DNA from: Prauserella halophila | GTDB taxonomy: Bacteria > Actinomycetota > Actinomycetes > Mycobacteriales > Pseudonocardiaceae | Assembly: GCF_024171895.1 (NCBI RefSeq) | Contig: NZ_JAMTCQ010000008.1 | Location: forward strand, 682,001 to 746,000 | Length of the DNA: 64,000 bases | Reading direction: 5' to 3' | Shown here: positions 42,767 to 52,092 of the stretch, in pieces | How the letters are laid out: each line of letters begins with the position of its first letter | Numbering within the stretch: the first letter of the stretch is position 1 | The notes under the pieces: model-generated | Told to the model about the DNA's origin: nothing | Database searches by the model: none | Seen by the model: the letters and a program-made list of their open reading frames with translations, nothing else | Translations under genes and position numbers: made by a program

Positions 42767-44377
42767 ATGTCAAGCCATTCGGTGCGTGTTGCACATGATC
42801 GCCCTCACGTTCCACGTGAGCAGGATCTCCCGTCCGGCAGGTCCCGTCGGTCCCTGCGCGCGATCCTGTCCGAGCTGCAGCAGAACCGGGCTGAGGATGC
42901 GGTGGTGTTGGACGGCGACATCGACCGCGACGTCGCCGAAGTCCGATTGATCGACTCGGTCGATCAGCTTGATGAGGTCGGTGCCGGGGCGCTGGTTGTT
43001 CTCGACCGCAGGCTGTCGCACATCGCCGACGGATACCTGTTGGACGTGGCGGTGCGTCGCGCGGTAAGTCGCGAGGTAGCGGGGCTGATGTTGACCGCCC
43101 CCGAAGGCACTGATGTCTCGCTGACAGCTCGCAGCATGTGCCGCAGGAGCGGGCTGGGGCTCGTGCGGTTATCGCCGGATCGTGACTTGAACACCGTGCT
43201 CAACGTGGTCGCGCAAGAAATCGCCGACGAACTGCATCTCACGATGGAAAGGGTTCGCCGGGCTATTGACGCTATTGATCAACACGCCGGCGAGGGCAGC
43301 ACAGCGACAGATCTCGCGACCATAGGTTCGCATGTCCTCAGCTACGACATCCAGGTCACAGCCACCCTGCCCCAGGATCACACCGATCTATTGGCTGTGC
43401 CGGTCATCGTCAGTCAACCCGAGGGCGAACAGTTCGTCACCGGACGGCTGCCCGACGCGGACGCCAACACACTGCTGGAGATGGTGTTATGGCGCCTCGC
43501 CTCCGAGGCCAGCCGAGCGGCGTTCGTCGCCGAGCAGGCCGAGCGCACCAACATGCTGTCGGTGGATGAGGTGCTCCGGCAATTCCTGGGAGCCAGCCGC
43601 GAGACCCGCGACGACCTGTCGTCGCAAGCCCGCAAGCTCGGGATTCCGGTCGATGCCTGGCACATCGTGGCGCGTTTCGAACTGGACATCCCACAGGAGG
43701 GGATCGCGGACGGCCTGCTGGCCTACGAGTCTCGGGAGCGTCTTGCCCGGATCGCGCTGACAACCGCATCTTCCTCGGGAGGCAGCTGGCATACGGCGCA
43801 GGAACCGGCGGCGCTGTGGTTGCTACACAGCCACCACGGGTCATCCCCGCCGCGTGATGTGGGACTGCGCGTCCATCGACTGATGGGCTCGGTCCTGGCC
43901 GTCTTACAGCACGCCGTGCCGGAGCTGCGCGCCTATGTCGGGATCGGCGGAGTACACGCCGGGATGACCGGCGTTGCCGGCAGCGCGACCGAGGCGAAGG
44001 TGGCCGCGACCCATGCGCGCTCGCAGCGGGGCGCGAACCATCCGATCAGTTTCGACGCCATCGGAATCCGGAGCACACTCGTGGAGTGGTACGGGTCGCC
44101 GACGGTGCAGGAATCGATCGATGTCTTGTTCGCGCCGTTGGACAAGGTGTCTCAGGCACGGCGTAACGAGACCATCGAAATCATCGGTACGTACCTCGAT
44201 TTCGGCGGCTCGATCGCCCGCACCGCCGAGGCGGTTCATCTGCATCGCAACGCCGTGCGCGCACGGCTGCAACGGGCGATCGACCTGCTCGGAGTCGATA
44301 TCGATGATCCGGACCAACGGTTGTTCCTGCACTTGGCTTGCCGCTCACACCGCATCGTCGGCACGTCCCACTCGTGA
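42767..44377 (+). CDS. PucR-family transcriptional regulator
   Basis: A 536-residue regulator with a PucR-like N-terminal sensing half (VVLDGDIDRDVAEVRLIDS), a GGDEF-like central region (VPELRAYVGIGGVHAG), and the C-terminal PucR helix-turn-helix (GTYLDFGGSIARTAEAVHLHRNAVRARLQR). Such regulators control purine, hydantoin and related nitrogen-compound catabolism, usually in response to the substrate. The divergent position to the DUF917-hyuA-Mo operon makes this the pathway regulator. The start at ATG 42767 was chosen because upstream codons overlap the divergent promoter. The 192 nt after it (44378-44569) contain nothing recognised. Confidence 0.9.
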   Translation: MSSHSVRVAHDRPHVPREQDLPSGRSRRSLRAILSELQQNRAEDAVVLDGDIDRDVAEVRLIDSVDQLDEVGAGALVVLDRRLSHIADGYLLDVAVRRAVSREVAGLMLTAPEGTDVSLTARSMCRRSGLGLVRLSPDRDLNTVLNVVAQEIADELHLTMERVRRAIDAIDQHAGEGSTATDLATIGSHVLSYDIQVTATLPQDHTDLLAVPVIVSQPEGEQFVTGRLPDADANTLLEMVLWRLASEASRAAFVAEQAERTNMLSVDEVLRQFLGASRETRDDLSSQARKLGIPVDAWHIVARFELDIPQEGIADGLLAYESRERLARIALTTASSSGGSWHTAQEPAALWLLHSHHGSSPPRDVGLRVHRLMGSVLAVLQHAVPELRAYVGIGGVHAGMTGVAGSATEAKVAATHARSQRGANHPISFDAIGIRSTLVEWYGSPTVQESIDVLFAPLDKVSQARRNETIEIIGTYLDFGGSIARTAEAVHLHRNAVRARLQRAIDLLGVDIDDPDQRLFLHLACRSHRIVGTSHS

Positions 44378-44569
44378 GCCGCCTGAGCCGCACGCGACCC
44401 ACGATCAATTGCGGCTCGCTCGTCAACTTCGCGGCGCTGTTGCGGGCGAGCTGAGTACCCGGTGACCTGACGTCGACCGCTTGGACACGTCCAAGACGAT
44501 CACTCCGCGTTAGCGCGATATTCACCCACCCGGGTGCGCACTGCCATGAATTAGTAGCTCGAGTATCTC

Positions 44570-45980
44570 GTGCACACACCGAACAATCCGCAGGCTGCTC
44601 ATACTCGCAACACCGCACACGTCGTGCGGCGCGAATGGCGTCTGCCGCCACGGTCGCTGTTCGGCGCCTGGTGGGCGCTGGGTACCGCGATGTTCTGGGT
44701 GATCATCGCGGCGCTGGTGACACTCACCGTCGACACCCGCGACGCCATCATCGGCATGGTGCTCGCTGTCGTGGTCTACGGCGCGGTCAACTATGTCTAG
44801 TCGGTCTACGCGGCGCGCACCGGGACCACGGTGAGCCTGTGGTACCTGGTCGTCGTGCTGTACAGCATACCGCTGGCTATCGGTGGCATACGGGCGTTCC
44901 TGGACAAGTTCAACAGATGCCTGTTCCCGTTCTACGTCTTCGGGCTCGTCGCGATCGTCGTCTGGACCGTCGTCGAGTTGGACGCCACGTCGGGCTGGCT
45001 GACCTACCAACCGGAATCGCCGTCGGTAGCCGGCCCAGGTTGGTTGTTCGCGTTCGGCGTGTACATGGGTGACTGGGTGCTCATGATGGCGAACTGGGAC
45101 TTCGCGCGTTTCGGCCGGACGAACAAGCGGGACGTCCGGACCAACGGACGGTTCGCCTTCGGCCCCGGGTTCTATCTGTTCACCATCGTGATCAACGGTT
45201 TGATCGGATCTTCGTCGCGCTGACCATCCCGACCGAAGGACCGTTGTCCGAGATATCGAGCCTCATCGGGATCGTCGAGCTGATGGGCATCTGGGGCCTG
45301 CTGTTCGTCTGGATCAGCCAGACCCGGATCAACACCGCCAACTTCTATCTGGCCACGAGCAACCTTTCCAACGTCTTCGCACAGACGTTCAAGCTGAAGC
45401 TGCCTCGCGTGGCGTGGGTCGTCATCGTCGGGACGATCGTCTCCGTGATCATGCTCAGTGATGTCTTCAGCTACCTGCTGATCGCGCTGCGGTACACGTC
45501 GGTCGTCTGCGTCACCTGGACCACTTGTGCGCTCGTGTTCGTCGTCCGCAACCGGGTGCGCGATCGCGCCACCCGGCCCGAGTAGCGCTCCGGCCGGGTA
45601 CCCGCCGTCAAGCCGCTGTACCTGCTCGCCTGGGCTCTGGGCACCGGGGTCGGCATGCTCATGATCAGTCTCGGCGAGCAGACCTCGTGGACGGCGACGT
45701 TGGCGCTGCCGGCCGCGTTCGTGGTGTCGGCGGTCACCGAACTGGTCGTGCTGTCCACCGGAACGGCGAATGCAACGGGACTGTCGCGCCCGCACGATCC
45801 GAGGGGCGAGGTGGACGACCCGTGGGAGGCCCGGGTGCGCTGCCACCGCGGTGAGAGGGCCTACATCGCCGTCGAGATGGACCGTGACCCGAGCAGTGAG
45901 CACCGGCCGATCTGCGCCAGTTGCGCACAGACCAGCCCAACGTTCGTCAGGCAGGTCCGCCGAGAAGCGGCGGAATCCTG
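44570..45980 (+). pseudogene. NCS1 cytosine/purine permease, inactivated
   Basis: Membrane segments typical of NCS1 permeases are seen in order (LFGAWWALGTAMFWVIIAAL, IPLAIGGIRAFLDKFN, FAFGVYMGDWVLMMANWDFA, RINTANFYLATSNLSN) but the gene is broken by an in-frame TAG at 44798, a frameshift around 45200-45240 and another TAG at 45583. The last part continues to about 45980 as a hydrophobic plus Cys-rich tail. NCS1 proteins import cytosine, hydantoins, allantoin or purines with Na+/H+, fitting a PucR-regulated locus. It appears to be the lost uptake system of the pathway. Confidence 0.85.
44571..44609 (+). promoter_or_regulatory. Conserved 39-bp promoter-like box, copy A
   Basis: Starts TGCACACAC and contains ATCCGCAG and TGCTCATACT. 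It matches copy B in 32 of 39 positions and lies at the start of the NCS1 permease frame. It probably drives the permease gene, whose true start would then be a GTG further on. Confidence 0.6.
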
Positions 45981-46038
45981 AGGTCGAGACGCTCTGGCGG
46001 TGCAGACTGCGAGGTGCACGAGTGGTTGGAGTGCGCTC

Positions 46039-46077
46039 TGCACACACAGCACGATCCGCAGCTTGCTCATAATTGCA
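46039..46077 (+). promoter_or_regulatory. Conserved 39-bp promoter-like box, copy B
   Basis: TGCACACAC...ATCCGCAG...TTGCTCATAAT, ending 3 nt before the moxR ATG. A CATAAT hexamer at 46069-46074 is correctly placed as a -10 for a leaderless moxR transcript. No ribosome site is present, which supports that reading. Confidence 0.65.
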
Positions 46078-46079
46078 TC

Positions 46080-46961
46080 ATGGCTACGTGTTCAACACCT
46101 GAGGCCCTCGGTACCGCGTTATCGCATACCGGGTACTTGCCCGACACTGGAATCAACACGGCGGCGTTTCTTGCCGACACCCTGGCGCGGCCGCTGTTTC
46201 TGGAGGGCGAGGCCGGTGTTGGCAAGACATCTCTAGCCTCGGCGCTGGCGCAGGCGCGTGGCAGCGAGCTCATCCGATTGCAGTGCTACGAAGGCGTCGA
46301 CGCATCGCAAGCGCTCTACGATTGGGATTTCCCCCGCCAGCTGCTACATCTTCGCACGATCGAGGCTGTGGGCGACAGGACGATCGACGTAGCCGCAGCC
46401 GAGTCGGAACTATACGACGAGCGCTTTCTACTGGCTCGTCCCCTCCTGAGAGCACTGCGTACCCCTAATTCGGTGTTGCTGATCGACGAAATCGACCGTG
46501 CCGACGACGAGTTCGAGGCGTTTCTGCTCGAGGTGCTCTCGGACTTCTCAGTATCCATTCCAGAACTGGGACAGATCAAGGCCGACGTTGCGCCGTTGGT
46601 GGTGTTGACCTCGAACCGCACCCGTGAAGTACACGACGCACTCAAGCGACGCTGCTTCTACCACTGGGTGCAGCACCCGTCACTGGAGCGGGAGGTCGCG
46701 ATTCTGCGGCGCAGACTTCCCGAAGTCACCGAGCGACTTGCGGGCGATGTCGCACACGCGGCGAGCCGGCTGCGGGCCGCGGAGCTGATCAAGCCGCCGG
46801 GTGTGGCGGAGTCGCTGGACTGGGCCAGCGCGCTGCAGGCGCTGGGATGCGAGCAACTGGATCATGGCTTCGCGGCATTGACCTTGGGATCCGTCCTCAA
46901 ATACCGCGAGGATATCGAGCGGGTGGAACTAGAGGGATTGTCCCAGCTCATTGCGTCCTGA
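46080..46961 (+). CDS. MoxR-type AAA+ ATPase (CoxD-like)
   Basis: A 293-residue AAA+ ATPase with Walker A FLEGEAGVGKTSLA, Walker B VLLIDEIDRADDEFEAFLLE, sensor-like VVLTSNRTREVHDALKRRCF and a C-terminal lid. CoxD/MoxR proteins insert sulfur or metal into Mo-hydroxylase cofactors together with a CoxE-type VWA protein, and the CoxE gene follows after 18 nt. Start ATG 46080 directly after promoter box B, so the transcript is likely leaderless. It should serve one or both Mo-hydroxylases of the island. Confidence 0.92.
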   Translation: MATCSTPEALGTALSHTGYLPDTGINTAAFLADTLARPLFLEGEAGVGKTSLASALAQARGSELIRLQCYEGVDASQALYDWDFPRQLLHLRTIEAVGDRTIDVAAAESELYDERFLLARPLLRALRTPNSVLLIDEIDRADDEFEAFLLEVLSDFSVSIPELGQIKADVAPLVVLTSNRTREVHDALKRRCFYHWVQHPSLEREVAILRRRLPEVTERLAGDVAHAASRLRAAELIKPPGVAESLDWASALQALGCEQLDHGFAALTLGSVLKYREDIERVELEGLSQLIAS

Positions 46962-46979
46962 ACGCGAAACGAGGCAGCG

Positions 46980-48158
46980 ATGACGACGTCCGGCGGGCAC
47001 TCCGGGAGCCACCGTGGTGCGGGAGTGGTAGCTGAGCGGATCGATGATGCTCCGACCGCTCTCGTCGGATTCGCGCGCGCTCTCGCCGCCGCCGGCGTTT
47101 CGGTCTGCTCGACGCGTACGGCCACCTTTCTCACCGCGGCCGCTGCCCTTAGGTACGACGAGCCAGGGGCGATCTACTGGGCAGGCAGATTGTCGCTGGC
47201 TTCGTCACCCGACGACTTGGCTATCTACGACGCGGTCTTCGCGACGTACTTCTCCCTCGACCCCGAACATGACCAGTCCACGGTGCGCCGCCAGGCACCG
47301 GTTCTGCAGGCGAGCGTTCCGTTGACCGAGGATAGCGAATCGAGGGAGGAACCGAAGGAGGACAGTTACGCGCTTCCACCGGTAGTCCGAGCCAGAGCGA
47401 GCGCGGAAGAGGTACTACGGAACCGCGATCTCGCCTCTCTCAGTCGTGCGGAAAAACAGGAGATGGCGCGTCTGTTGGAATTGCTGCGTCCAGGCTTGCC
47501 GGAGCGAAAGTCTCGTCGCAGACGCTCACACGCGACCGGACGTATCGACCCGCGTCGTACCGTGCGCGCCATGTTCGCCGCCGGCGGTGAGCTCGCCGTT
47601 CCGAGACGGCATCGGCGCCGTACCCGCCCTCGGCGGATCGTCCTGCTGATCGACGTCTCAGGCTCCATGGCCCCGTACGCCGACGCCCTGCTGCGCTTCG
47701 CACACGTGGTAGCTCGATATCGGCCCAACGCATCCGAGGTCTTCACGATCGGCACTCGACTAACACGGATCACCAGGTCGATAACGATGCGCGATCCGGA
47801 TGCCGCACTCAGGGCAGCCGCGGATACGATCCCCGACTACTCCGGTGGGACGCGGCTGGGGGAAGTGCTGCACGCGTTCGTCGACCGGTGGGGGCACCGA
47901 GGGACCGCTCGCGGAAACGTTGTAGTGATCTTCTCCGACGGGTGGGAGCGTGGCGCAGCCGACGAGCTGGCCGAGCAGGTAGCGCGGCTTGGCCGACTGG
48001 CACGAGCCGTTGTCTGGGTCAATCCACACAAAGGCGCCACCGACTACGCGCCGGTCCAAAGTGGAATCGTCGCGGTGCTACCGCACATAGATCATTTCGT
48101 AGCCGGCCACTCCTTGGCCGCGCTGGAGGAACTACTGGACGTGATACGTCATGCGTGA
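46980..48158 (+). CDS. CoxE-like VWA-domain maturation protein
   Basis: A 392-residue protein with a C-terminal VWA domain and an intact MIDAS (LLIDVSGSMAPYAD, then SGGTRLGEVLHAF and VVIFSDGWERG). The central segment is Arg-rich (RKSRRRRSHATGRIDPRRTVR). CoxE proteins act with the MoxR ATPase in maturing molybdenum hydroxylases. It overlaps the next gene by 8 bp, so moxR, coxE, the hydrolase and DUF1028 are one operon. Confidence 0.92.
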   Translation: MTTSGGHSGSHRGAGVVAERIDDAPTALVGFARALAAAGVSVCSTRTATFLTAAAALRYDEPGAIYWAGRLSLASSPDDLAIYDAVFATYFSLDPEHDQSTVRRQAPVLQASVPLTEDSESREEPKEDSYALPPVVRARASAEEVLRNRDLASLSRAEKQEMARLLELLRPGLPERKSRRRRSHATGRIDPRRTVRAMFAAGGELAVPRRHRRRTRPRRIVLLIDVSGSMAPYADALLRFAHVVARYRPNASEVFTIGTRLTRITRSITMRDPDAALRAAADTIPDYSGGTRLGEVLHAFVDRWGHRGTARGNVVVIFSDGWERGAADELAEQVARLGRLARAVVWVNPHKGATDYAPVQSGIVAVLPHIDHFVAGHSLAALEELLDVIRHA

Positions 48159-48963
48159 GGCGATGAAACTGCAGGAACTCGACATCAGCGGCCCGGCTGG
48201 CCGTCTCGCCGGCTGGTCAGCTGGAGAAAACGCGTCGGACAAGCCAGCGGTGCTACTGATCCACCCCATTAACACCCAGGGACGCATCTGGGCCGACCTG
48301 ATCGACCTGCTGGACCCACAGGGTCGTTACGTTATGCCCGATCTACGTGCCCACGGCGGTTCCGACGCTTCGGGCGAATTCTCGCTCGCCGAGTGGACGG
48401 CCGACTGTCTTGCGGTGATCGAGCAGGAACTGCCAAGCGGACCGTTTCATGTCGTCGGCGGATCTCTCGGGGGACCGTTGGCGTGTTGCGTGGCCGCCGC
48501 GCTGCCAGAAAGGGTCAGCTCGGTGACCGCGATCGGCAGCTCGCTCAACTTCGACGGTGTCGAGGTGTCCGGTGTGCTCGACATGTTCGACCGACTGGGA
48601 GTCGCAGGCACCTTCCGGACGGTATTCCCGACCATGACCTTTGGCCCTGGCTCCTCGCAGGACGTTATCGATAAGGCACTCGCACTCGCCAACCCCAACG
48701 ATGTCGCGACAGTGAAACGCGTGTGGTCGGCCACGATCGCAAGCGACGCCACCGAGCAAGCAAGCCAACTGGACTGCCCGGCCCTGGTGATCAACGGCGA
48801 GCACGACACCACGTGCACTCCTGCCCTCGGCCTCGAATTGGCCAGAGTTCTACGAACCGAACAGGTCATCATGCCCGACATCGGACACATGCCGATGCTG
48901 GAATGTCCCGAGCGCGTCGCCCTGCTGCTCACTCAACAGGTCAATCGAGCTGGGTCGCCATGA
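48151..48963 (+). CDS. Alpha/beta-hydrolase
   Basis: A 270-residue alpha/beta-fold hydrolase: oxyanion HP in LLIHPINTQGRIW, acid-region PDLRAHGGSD, nucleophile Ser in VVGGSLGGPLA, catalytic Asp in INGEHDTTCTP and His in IGHMPML. It fits esterases, lactonases or C-C hydrolases of aromatic breakdown such as 3-oxoadipate enol-lactonase. It overlaps coxE by 8 bp and shares an ATGA with the DUF1028 gene, so it belongs in the pathway, likely cleaving a ring-opened or lactone intermediate. An alternative start is the ATG at 48163. Confidence 0.9.
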   Translation: MREAMKLQELDISGPAGRLAGWSAGENASDKPAVLLIHPINTQGRIWADLIDLLDPQGRYVMPDLRAHGGSDASGEFSLAEWTADCLAVIEQELPSGPFHVVGGSLGGPLACCVAAALPERVSSVTAIGSSLNFDGVEVSGVLDMFDRLGVAGTFRTVFPTMTFGPGSSQDVIDKALALANPNDVATVKRVWSATIASDATEQASQLDCPALVINGEHDTTCTPALGLELARVLRTEQVIMPDIGHMPMLECPERVALLLTQQVNRAGSP

Positions 48964-49931
48964 CCTACTCACTCCTCGCACGCGACCCGAGCACCGGTGA
49001 CATCGGAGTCGCCGTTCAATCTCACTTTTTCGCGGTCGGCCGTCTCGTGCCGTGGGCGACGGCCGGTGTCGGTGCAGTCGCTACCCAATCCATCGTCGAG
49101 CCGTCCTATGGTTCGCAAGGGTTGGAGCTCATGAGCAGGGGTAGCCGACCGCAGGAGGCGCTCACCCAGCTGGTCGAGCAGGATTCCGAAGCCGAGCGCA
49201 GGCAAGTAGCGCTGATGGCCGCGGACGGAACCGCAGTTGTCCACACCGGCTCCTCGTGTATACCGGCCGCCGGGCACACCATCGACCACGGGCTCAGCAC
49301 GCACGCCAACCTCGTGGAATCCGAAACCGTGTGGCCGGCGATGGCTGATGCATTCCGGACTGCGGAGGGCAACCTGGCACACCGGATGCTGGCGGCGCTA
49401 GGCGCCGCAGAGCGCCAAGGTGGTGATATCCGAGGTCGCCAGTCCGCCGCCATGATTGTCGTACGCGGCACACCGACCGGTCAGCTCGCCCAGGACCGTG
49501 TGATCGATGTTCGCGTCGACGACGCCACCGACCCACTCGACGAGCTGGAGCGACTCGTTGACCATGCTGAGGCATTCGGCGGTCTTTTACGGATGTTGGA
49601 GACCGAGGGTCTGCTGAGCGGCGAGCACACCGCCGACGCGGCACTCGTCCGTCAGGCGCTAGCCGAACTCGACACCGCCCAACGCACCGTCGGCGAGAAC
49701 AATCTAGAACCGACAGTCTGGAAGGGCTTGCTGCTGGCCCGCGGTGGCTACGAGACCGACGCTCAACATGCGTTTCAGCGCGCCATACGTGTCAAGCCCC
49801 GCACCGCCGAGCTCGTTCGGCGCCTCGGCCGCGCCGGGATGTGGCCGGGTGATCCCGACACCCTCGAAGCCCTGCTCACACCGACCGATTCACGGGACAT
49901 GATGAAAGCTCGACAGGAACGGAGCCACTGA
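48960..49931 (+). CDS. DUF1028 family protein (Ntn-hydrolase-like) with C-terminal extension
   Basis: A 323-residue protein. Residues 1-220 are the DUF1028 domain (YSLLARDPSTGDIGVAVQSH, VPWATAGVGAVATQSIVEPSYG, SAAMIVVRG, DVRVDDATDPLDELERL), thought to have an Ntn-amidohydrolase fold. The last 100 residues are a helical extension with a TPR-like repeat (AQHAFQRAIRVKPRTAELVRRL). Amide-bond hydrolysis is likely but not shown. It overlaps the hydrolase gene by 4 bp. Together with HyuA it would offer two C-N cleaving steps in the pathway. Confidence 0.85.
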   Translation: MTYSLLARDPSTGDIGVAVQSHFFAVGRLVPWATAGVGAVATQSIVEPSYGSQGLELMSRGSRPQEALTQLVEQDSEAERRQVALMAADGTAVVHTGSSCIPAAGHTIDHGLSTHANLVESETVWPAMADAFRTAEGNLAHRMLAALGAAERQGGDIRGRQSAAMIVVRGTPTGQLAQDRVIDVRVDDATDPLDELERLVDHAEAFGGLLRMLETEGLLSGEHTADAALVRQALAELDTAQRTVGENNLEPTVWKGLLLARGGYETDAQHAFQRAIRVKPRTAELVRRLGRAGMWPGDPDTLEALLTPTDSRDMMKARQERSH

Positions 49932-49996
49932 AGCCAGCGGCTCCGCGATCACGGCCGTCACCGTGACGAAACAAGAAAGAAGGAGGAGGAGCAGAA

Positions 49997-50557
49997 TTGG
50001 CAAACGAAGAGCAAGATCGACAGGAGATCCTCGAACTACACCGGATCTGGTGGGAAGCCAACCACCAGTTGGTCATCCCCGAGATGCAGTCGGTGTTCCC
50101 GTCCGGTATGTCCTACCTGATGTTCAACCTGAACGGGCACCAGTACTTTGGAATCGAGGAGAAAACCAAACTGTGGGAGCACTACCAGAAAGAAATAGAT
50201 ATCGTGATGTATCCCGACATCGAGATCATGCGGCTAGCGATCTCCGGGGACATGGCGTGGCTGGCCTGCGAGGGAATCTTCCCGATACGTGCGATAGGAG
50301 CTGGCGGTACCGGCTCGGCGACTTGGGAACTTTCCGAGAGAGACTACGACAATTTCCTGCTGCGCGCCACGGAGATCTACCAGCGCGATGACGGTGACGG
50401 CAAGCCAGTCTGGAAGATGTGGCACTTCCACGCCTCGCCTATGGCTCCGGCCGACGAAGAGCGCCCCGGAGTGGGTGGAACTCAGAACGAGCGCGGCGTC
50501 GGACACGGCCCCGGGATCACCCCTAAGCGAGTCACCCGTAGCGGTACCCGCAGCTGA
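49997..50557 (+). CDS. SnoaL/NTF2-like small protein
   Basis: A 186-residue protein starting at TTG 49997 after an excellent ribosome site (AGGAGGAGG, 8 nt away). The first 140 residues look like an NTF2/SnoaL alpha+beta cone (RQEILELHRIWWEANHQ, PDIEIMRLAISGDMAWLACEG, PVWKMWHFHASP). The tail is Gly/Arg-rich and likely disordered. Such folds occur as dehydratases, cyclases or isomerases in catabolic and biosynthetic pathways; the residues here do not allow a choice. It lies 65 nt after the DUF1028 gene and 116 nt before xdhC on the same strand. Confidence 0.7.
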   Translation: MANEEQDRQEILELHRIWWEANHQLVIPEMQSVFPSGMSYLMFNLNGHQYFGIEEKTKLWEHYQKEIDIVMYPDIEIMRLAISGDMAWLACEGIFPIRAIGAGGTGSATWELSERDYDNFLLRATEIYQRDDGDGKPVWKMWHFHASPMAPADEERPGVGGTQNERGVGHGPGITPKRVTRSGTRS

Positions 50558-50673
50558 TCTTGACCCGTGACTCCGTCTGCGCTCAAGTCCGCGTTCTGAC
50601 GGCGAAGCCGGACGATCAGGCAATCCGTCGATTCGTGACAACAGCATCACGGAAATCGGCCGGGAGGTCCAAG

Positions 50674-51813
50674 ATGCGTGATGTCCTCCAGCAAAACCAG
50701 CCATGGTATGCCGGAGGTGGGCGCTTCGCGGTCGCGACCGTGATCGACGCCTTCCACTCCGCACCACGCCCTGCTGGAGCCGCAATGGTGGTCTCCCCCA
50801 ACGGTGAGGTAGTGGGCAGCGTCTCAGGCGGATGCATCGAGGGCGCGATATACGAATCGGCTCAAGAGGTGATCAGAACCGCACAGCCTACCGTGCAACG
50901 CTACGGTATCGCTGACAACGACGCGTTCGCTGTCGGCCTCACATGCGGCGGAATCATCGACATCTTGGTCCATCCGGTCGATCCAGCGTCCTACGCGGAG
51001 TTCGGTGAGCTGTCCGACTCGATCAACGCTGGTCGACCAGTTGCTACCGCGACCGTAGTGACCACGGGCGAAAGTCTTGGCAGCGAGATTGTCCTCTGGC
51101 CGGATCGCGTGCGCGGCGGCTTCGGCGACCCCCAACTGGATGCGGCGGTAATCGAAGACGCGCTCGCCGTGCTCGAGCAAGGCACGAGCAGCGTTCGCCA
51201 CTACGGCCCTCATGGCGAGCGTAGGCGTGACGAGGTCGCGGTGTTCGTGCACGCGTTCGCTCCGCCGCCGCGGATGTTTGTATTCGGAGCCATCGATTTC
51301 GCAGTGGCAGTCGTCCGTGTCGGAAAATTTCTCGGTTACCACGTCACGTTGTGCGATGCGCGTCCAATGTTTGCGACACACAAACGTTTCCCGGAAGCCG
51401 ACGACGTCGTCGTTTCGTGGCCACATCGGTTCCTCAGTGACGCTGTGGAGAACGAACTGATAGATAGCCGCACGGTACTGTGCGCGCTTACTCACGACCA
51501 CCAGTTCGACGTTCCCTTATTGGAACTGGCACTGCGCACCCGAGCGGAGTATATCGGTGCCCTGGGATCGCGCCGGACCCATCAACAACGGCTCGATCAG
51601 TTGCGGGAGCTGGGACTATCGGATACTGAGCTCGCGCGGTTATCCTCTCCCGTCGGCCTCAATCTGGGAGCGCATACCCCCGAGGAAACCGCCATCTCCA
51701 TCGCGGCAGAGATCATCGCGAAGCGAGGTGGCGCAGACGCTCGGCCGCTATCGGAACTTACGGGGAGGATCCATGGTGATACCGGGCAGCGTCCTGCCCA
51801 CCTCCCAAGCTAA
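50674..51813 (+). CDS. XdhC/CoxI-family molybdenum cofactor maturation protein
   Basis: A 379-residue protein. The N-terminal XdhC/CoxI domain has GEVVGSVSGGCIEGAIYESA and GLTCGGIIDILV with the conserved Cys residues; the C-terminal Rossmann domain has FGAIDFAVAVVRVG, THDHQFDVPLL and EYIGALGSRRTHQQR. XdhC binds and sulfurates Mo cofactor for xanthine-dehydrogenase-type enzymes. Start ATG 50674 follows GGGAGG by 7 nt. It precedes the second Mo-hydroxylase set and could serve both. Confidence 0.93.
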   Translation: MRDVLQQNQPWYAGGGRFAVATVIDAFHSAPRPAGAAMVVSPNGEVVGSVSGGCIEGAIYESAQEVIRTAQPTVQRYGIADNDAFAVGLTCGGIIDILVHPVDPASYAEFGELSDSINAGRPVATATVVTTGESLGSEIVLWPDRVRGGFGDPQLDAAVIEDALAVLEQGTSSVRHYGPHGERRRDEVAVFVHAFAPPPRMFVFGAIDFAVAVVRVGKFLGYHVTLCDARPMFATHKRFPEADDVVVSWPHRFLSDAVENELIDSRTVLCALTHDHQFDVPLLELALRTRAEYIGALGSRRTHQQRLDQLRELGLSDTELARLSSPVGLNLGAHTPEETAISIAAEIIAKRGGADARPLSELTGRIHGDTGQRPAHLPS

Positions 51814-51908
51814 ACCACTACACATGCAGCAACGAGGACCGCACGGTGCCGAACGGAGCTACGACCGCTGTGCATACGGCTACGGATACTGGGTGTTCGG
51901 GTGCGTAC

Positions 51909-51947
51909 TGCACACACTGAATGCGTGATCGTTTGCTCATACTCGGA
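51909..51947 (+). promoter_or_regulatory. Conserved promoter-like box, copy C
   Basis: Copy of box B placed at exactly the same distance from an ATG (51950). TGCACACAC and TTTGCTCATACT are kept; the centre has diverged. CATACT would be the -10. It stands upstream of the second Mo-hydroxylase operon and probably drives it. Confidence 0.6.
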
Positions 51948-51949
51948 TC

Positions 51950-52078
51950 ATGGCACCGCGAGGTCGACGCCGGCACAGCGTCTTAGCGACGCCGGCGCGC
52001 GTTCATAGCGGCGAACTCATTCGACTGCGATGCTACGAGGGCACGATGCACCCGCAAGCGCGTGTCGACTTTGCTGAA
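51950..52078 (+). pseudogene. Remnant of a duplicated moxR 5' end
   Basis: After box C an ATG opens a short frame whose GELIRLRCYEG block matches moxR's SELIRLQCYEG, at roughly the right distance allowing for an internal deletion. Homology is lost after about 35 codons, just before the coxM ribosome site. It looks like a partial duplication of promoter plus moxR start, used as promoter for the second operon. The rest of 51814-52092 holds no gene. Confidence 0.65.
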
Positions 52079-52092
52079 GTTGGAGGTAGCGA

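Noticed and set aside
46017-46070. Short minus-strand peptides (MSKLRIV-like) encoded within the repeated promoter boxes
   Set aside because: Similar short frames occur in all three boxes, but the downstream parts diverge in frame and length and copy C has an altered centre; a DNA regulatory element explains the conservation better.
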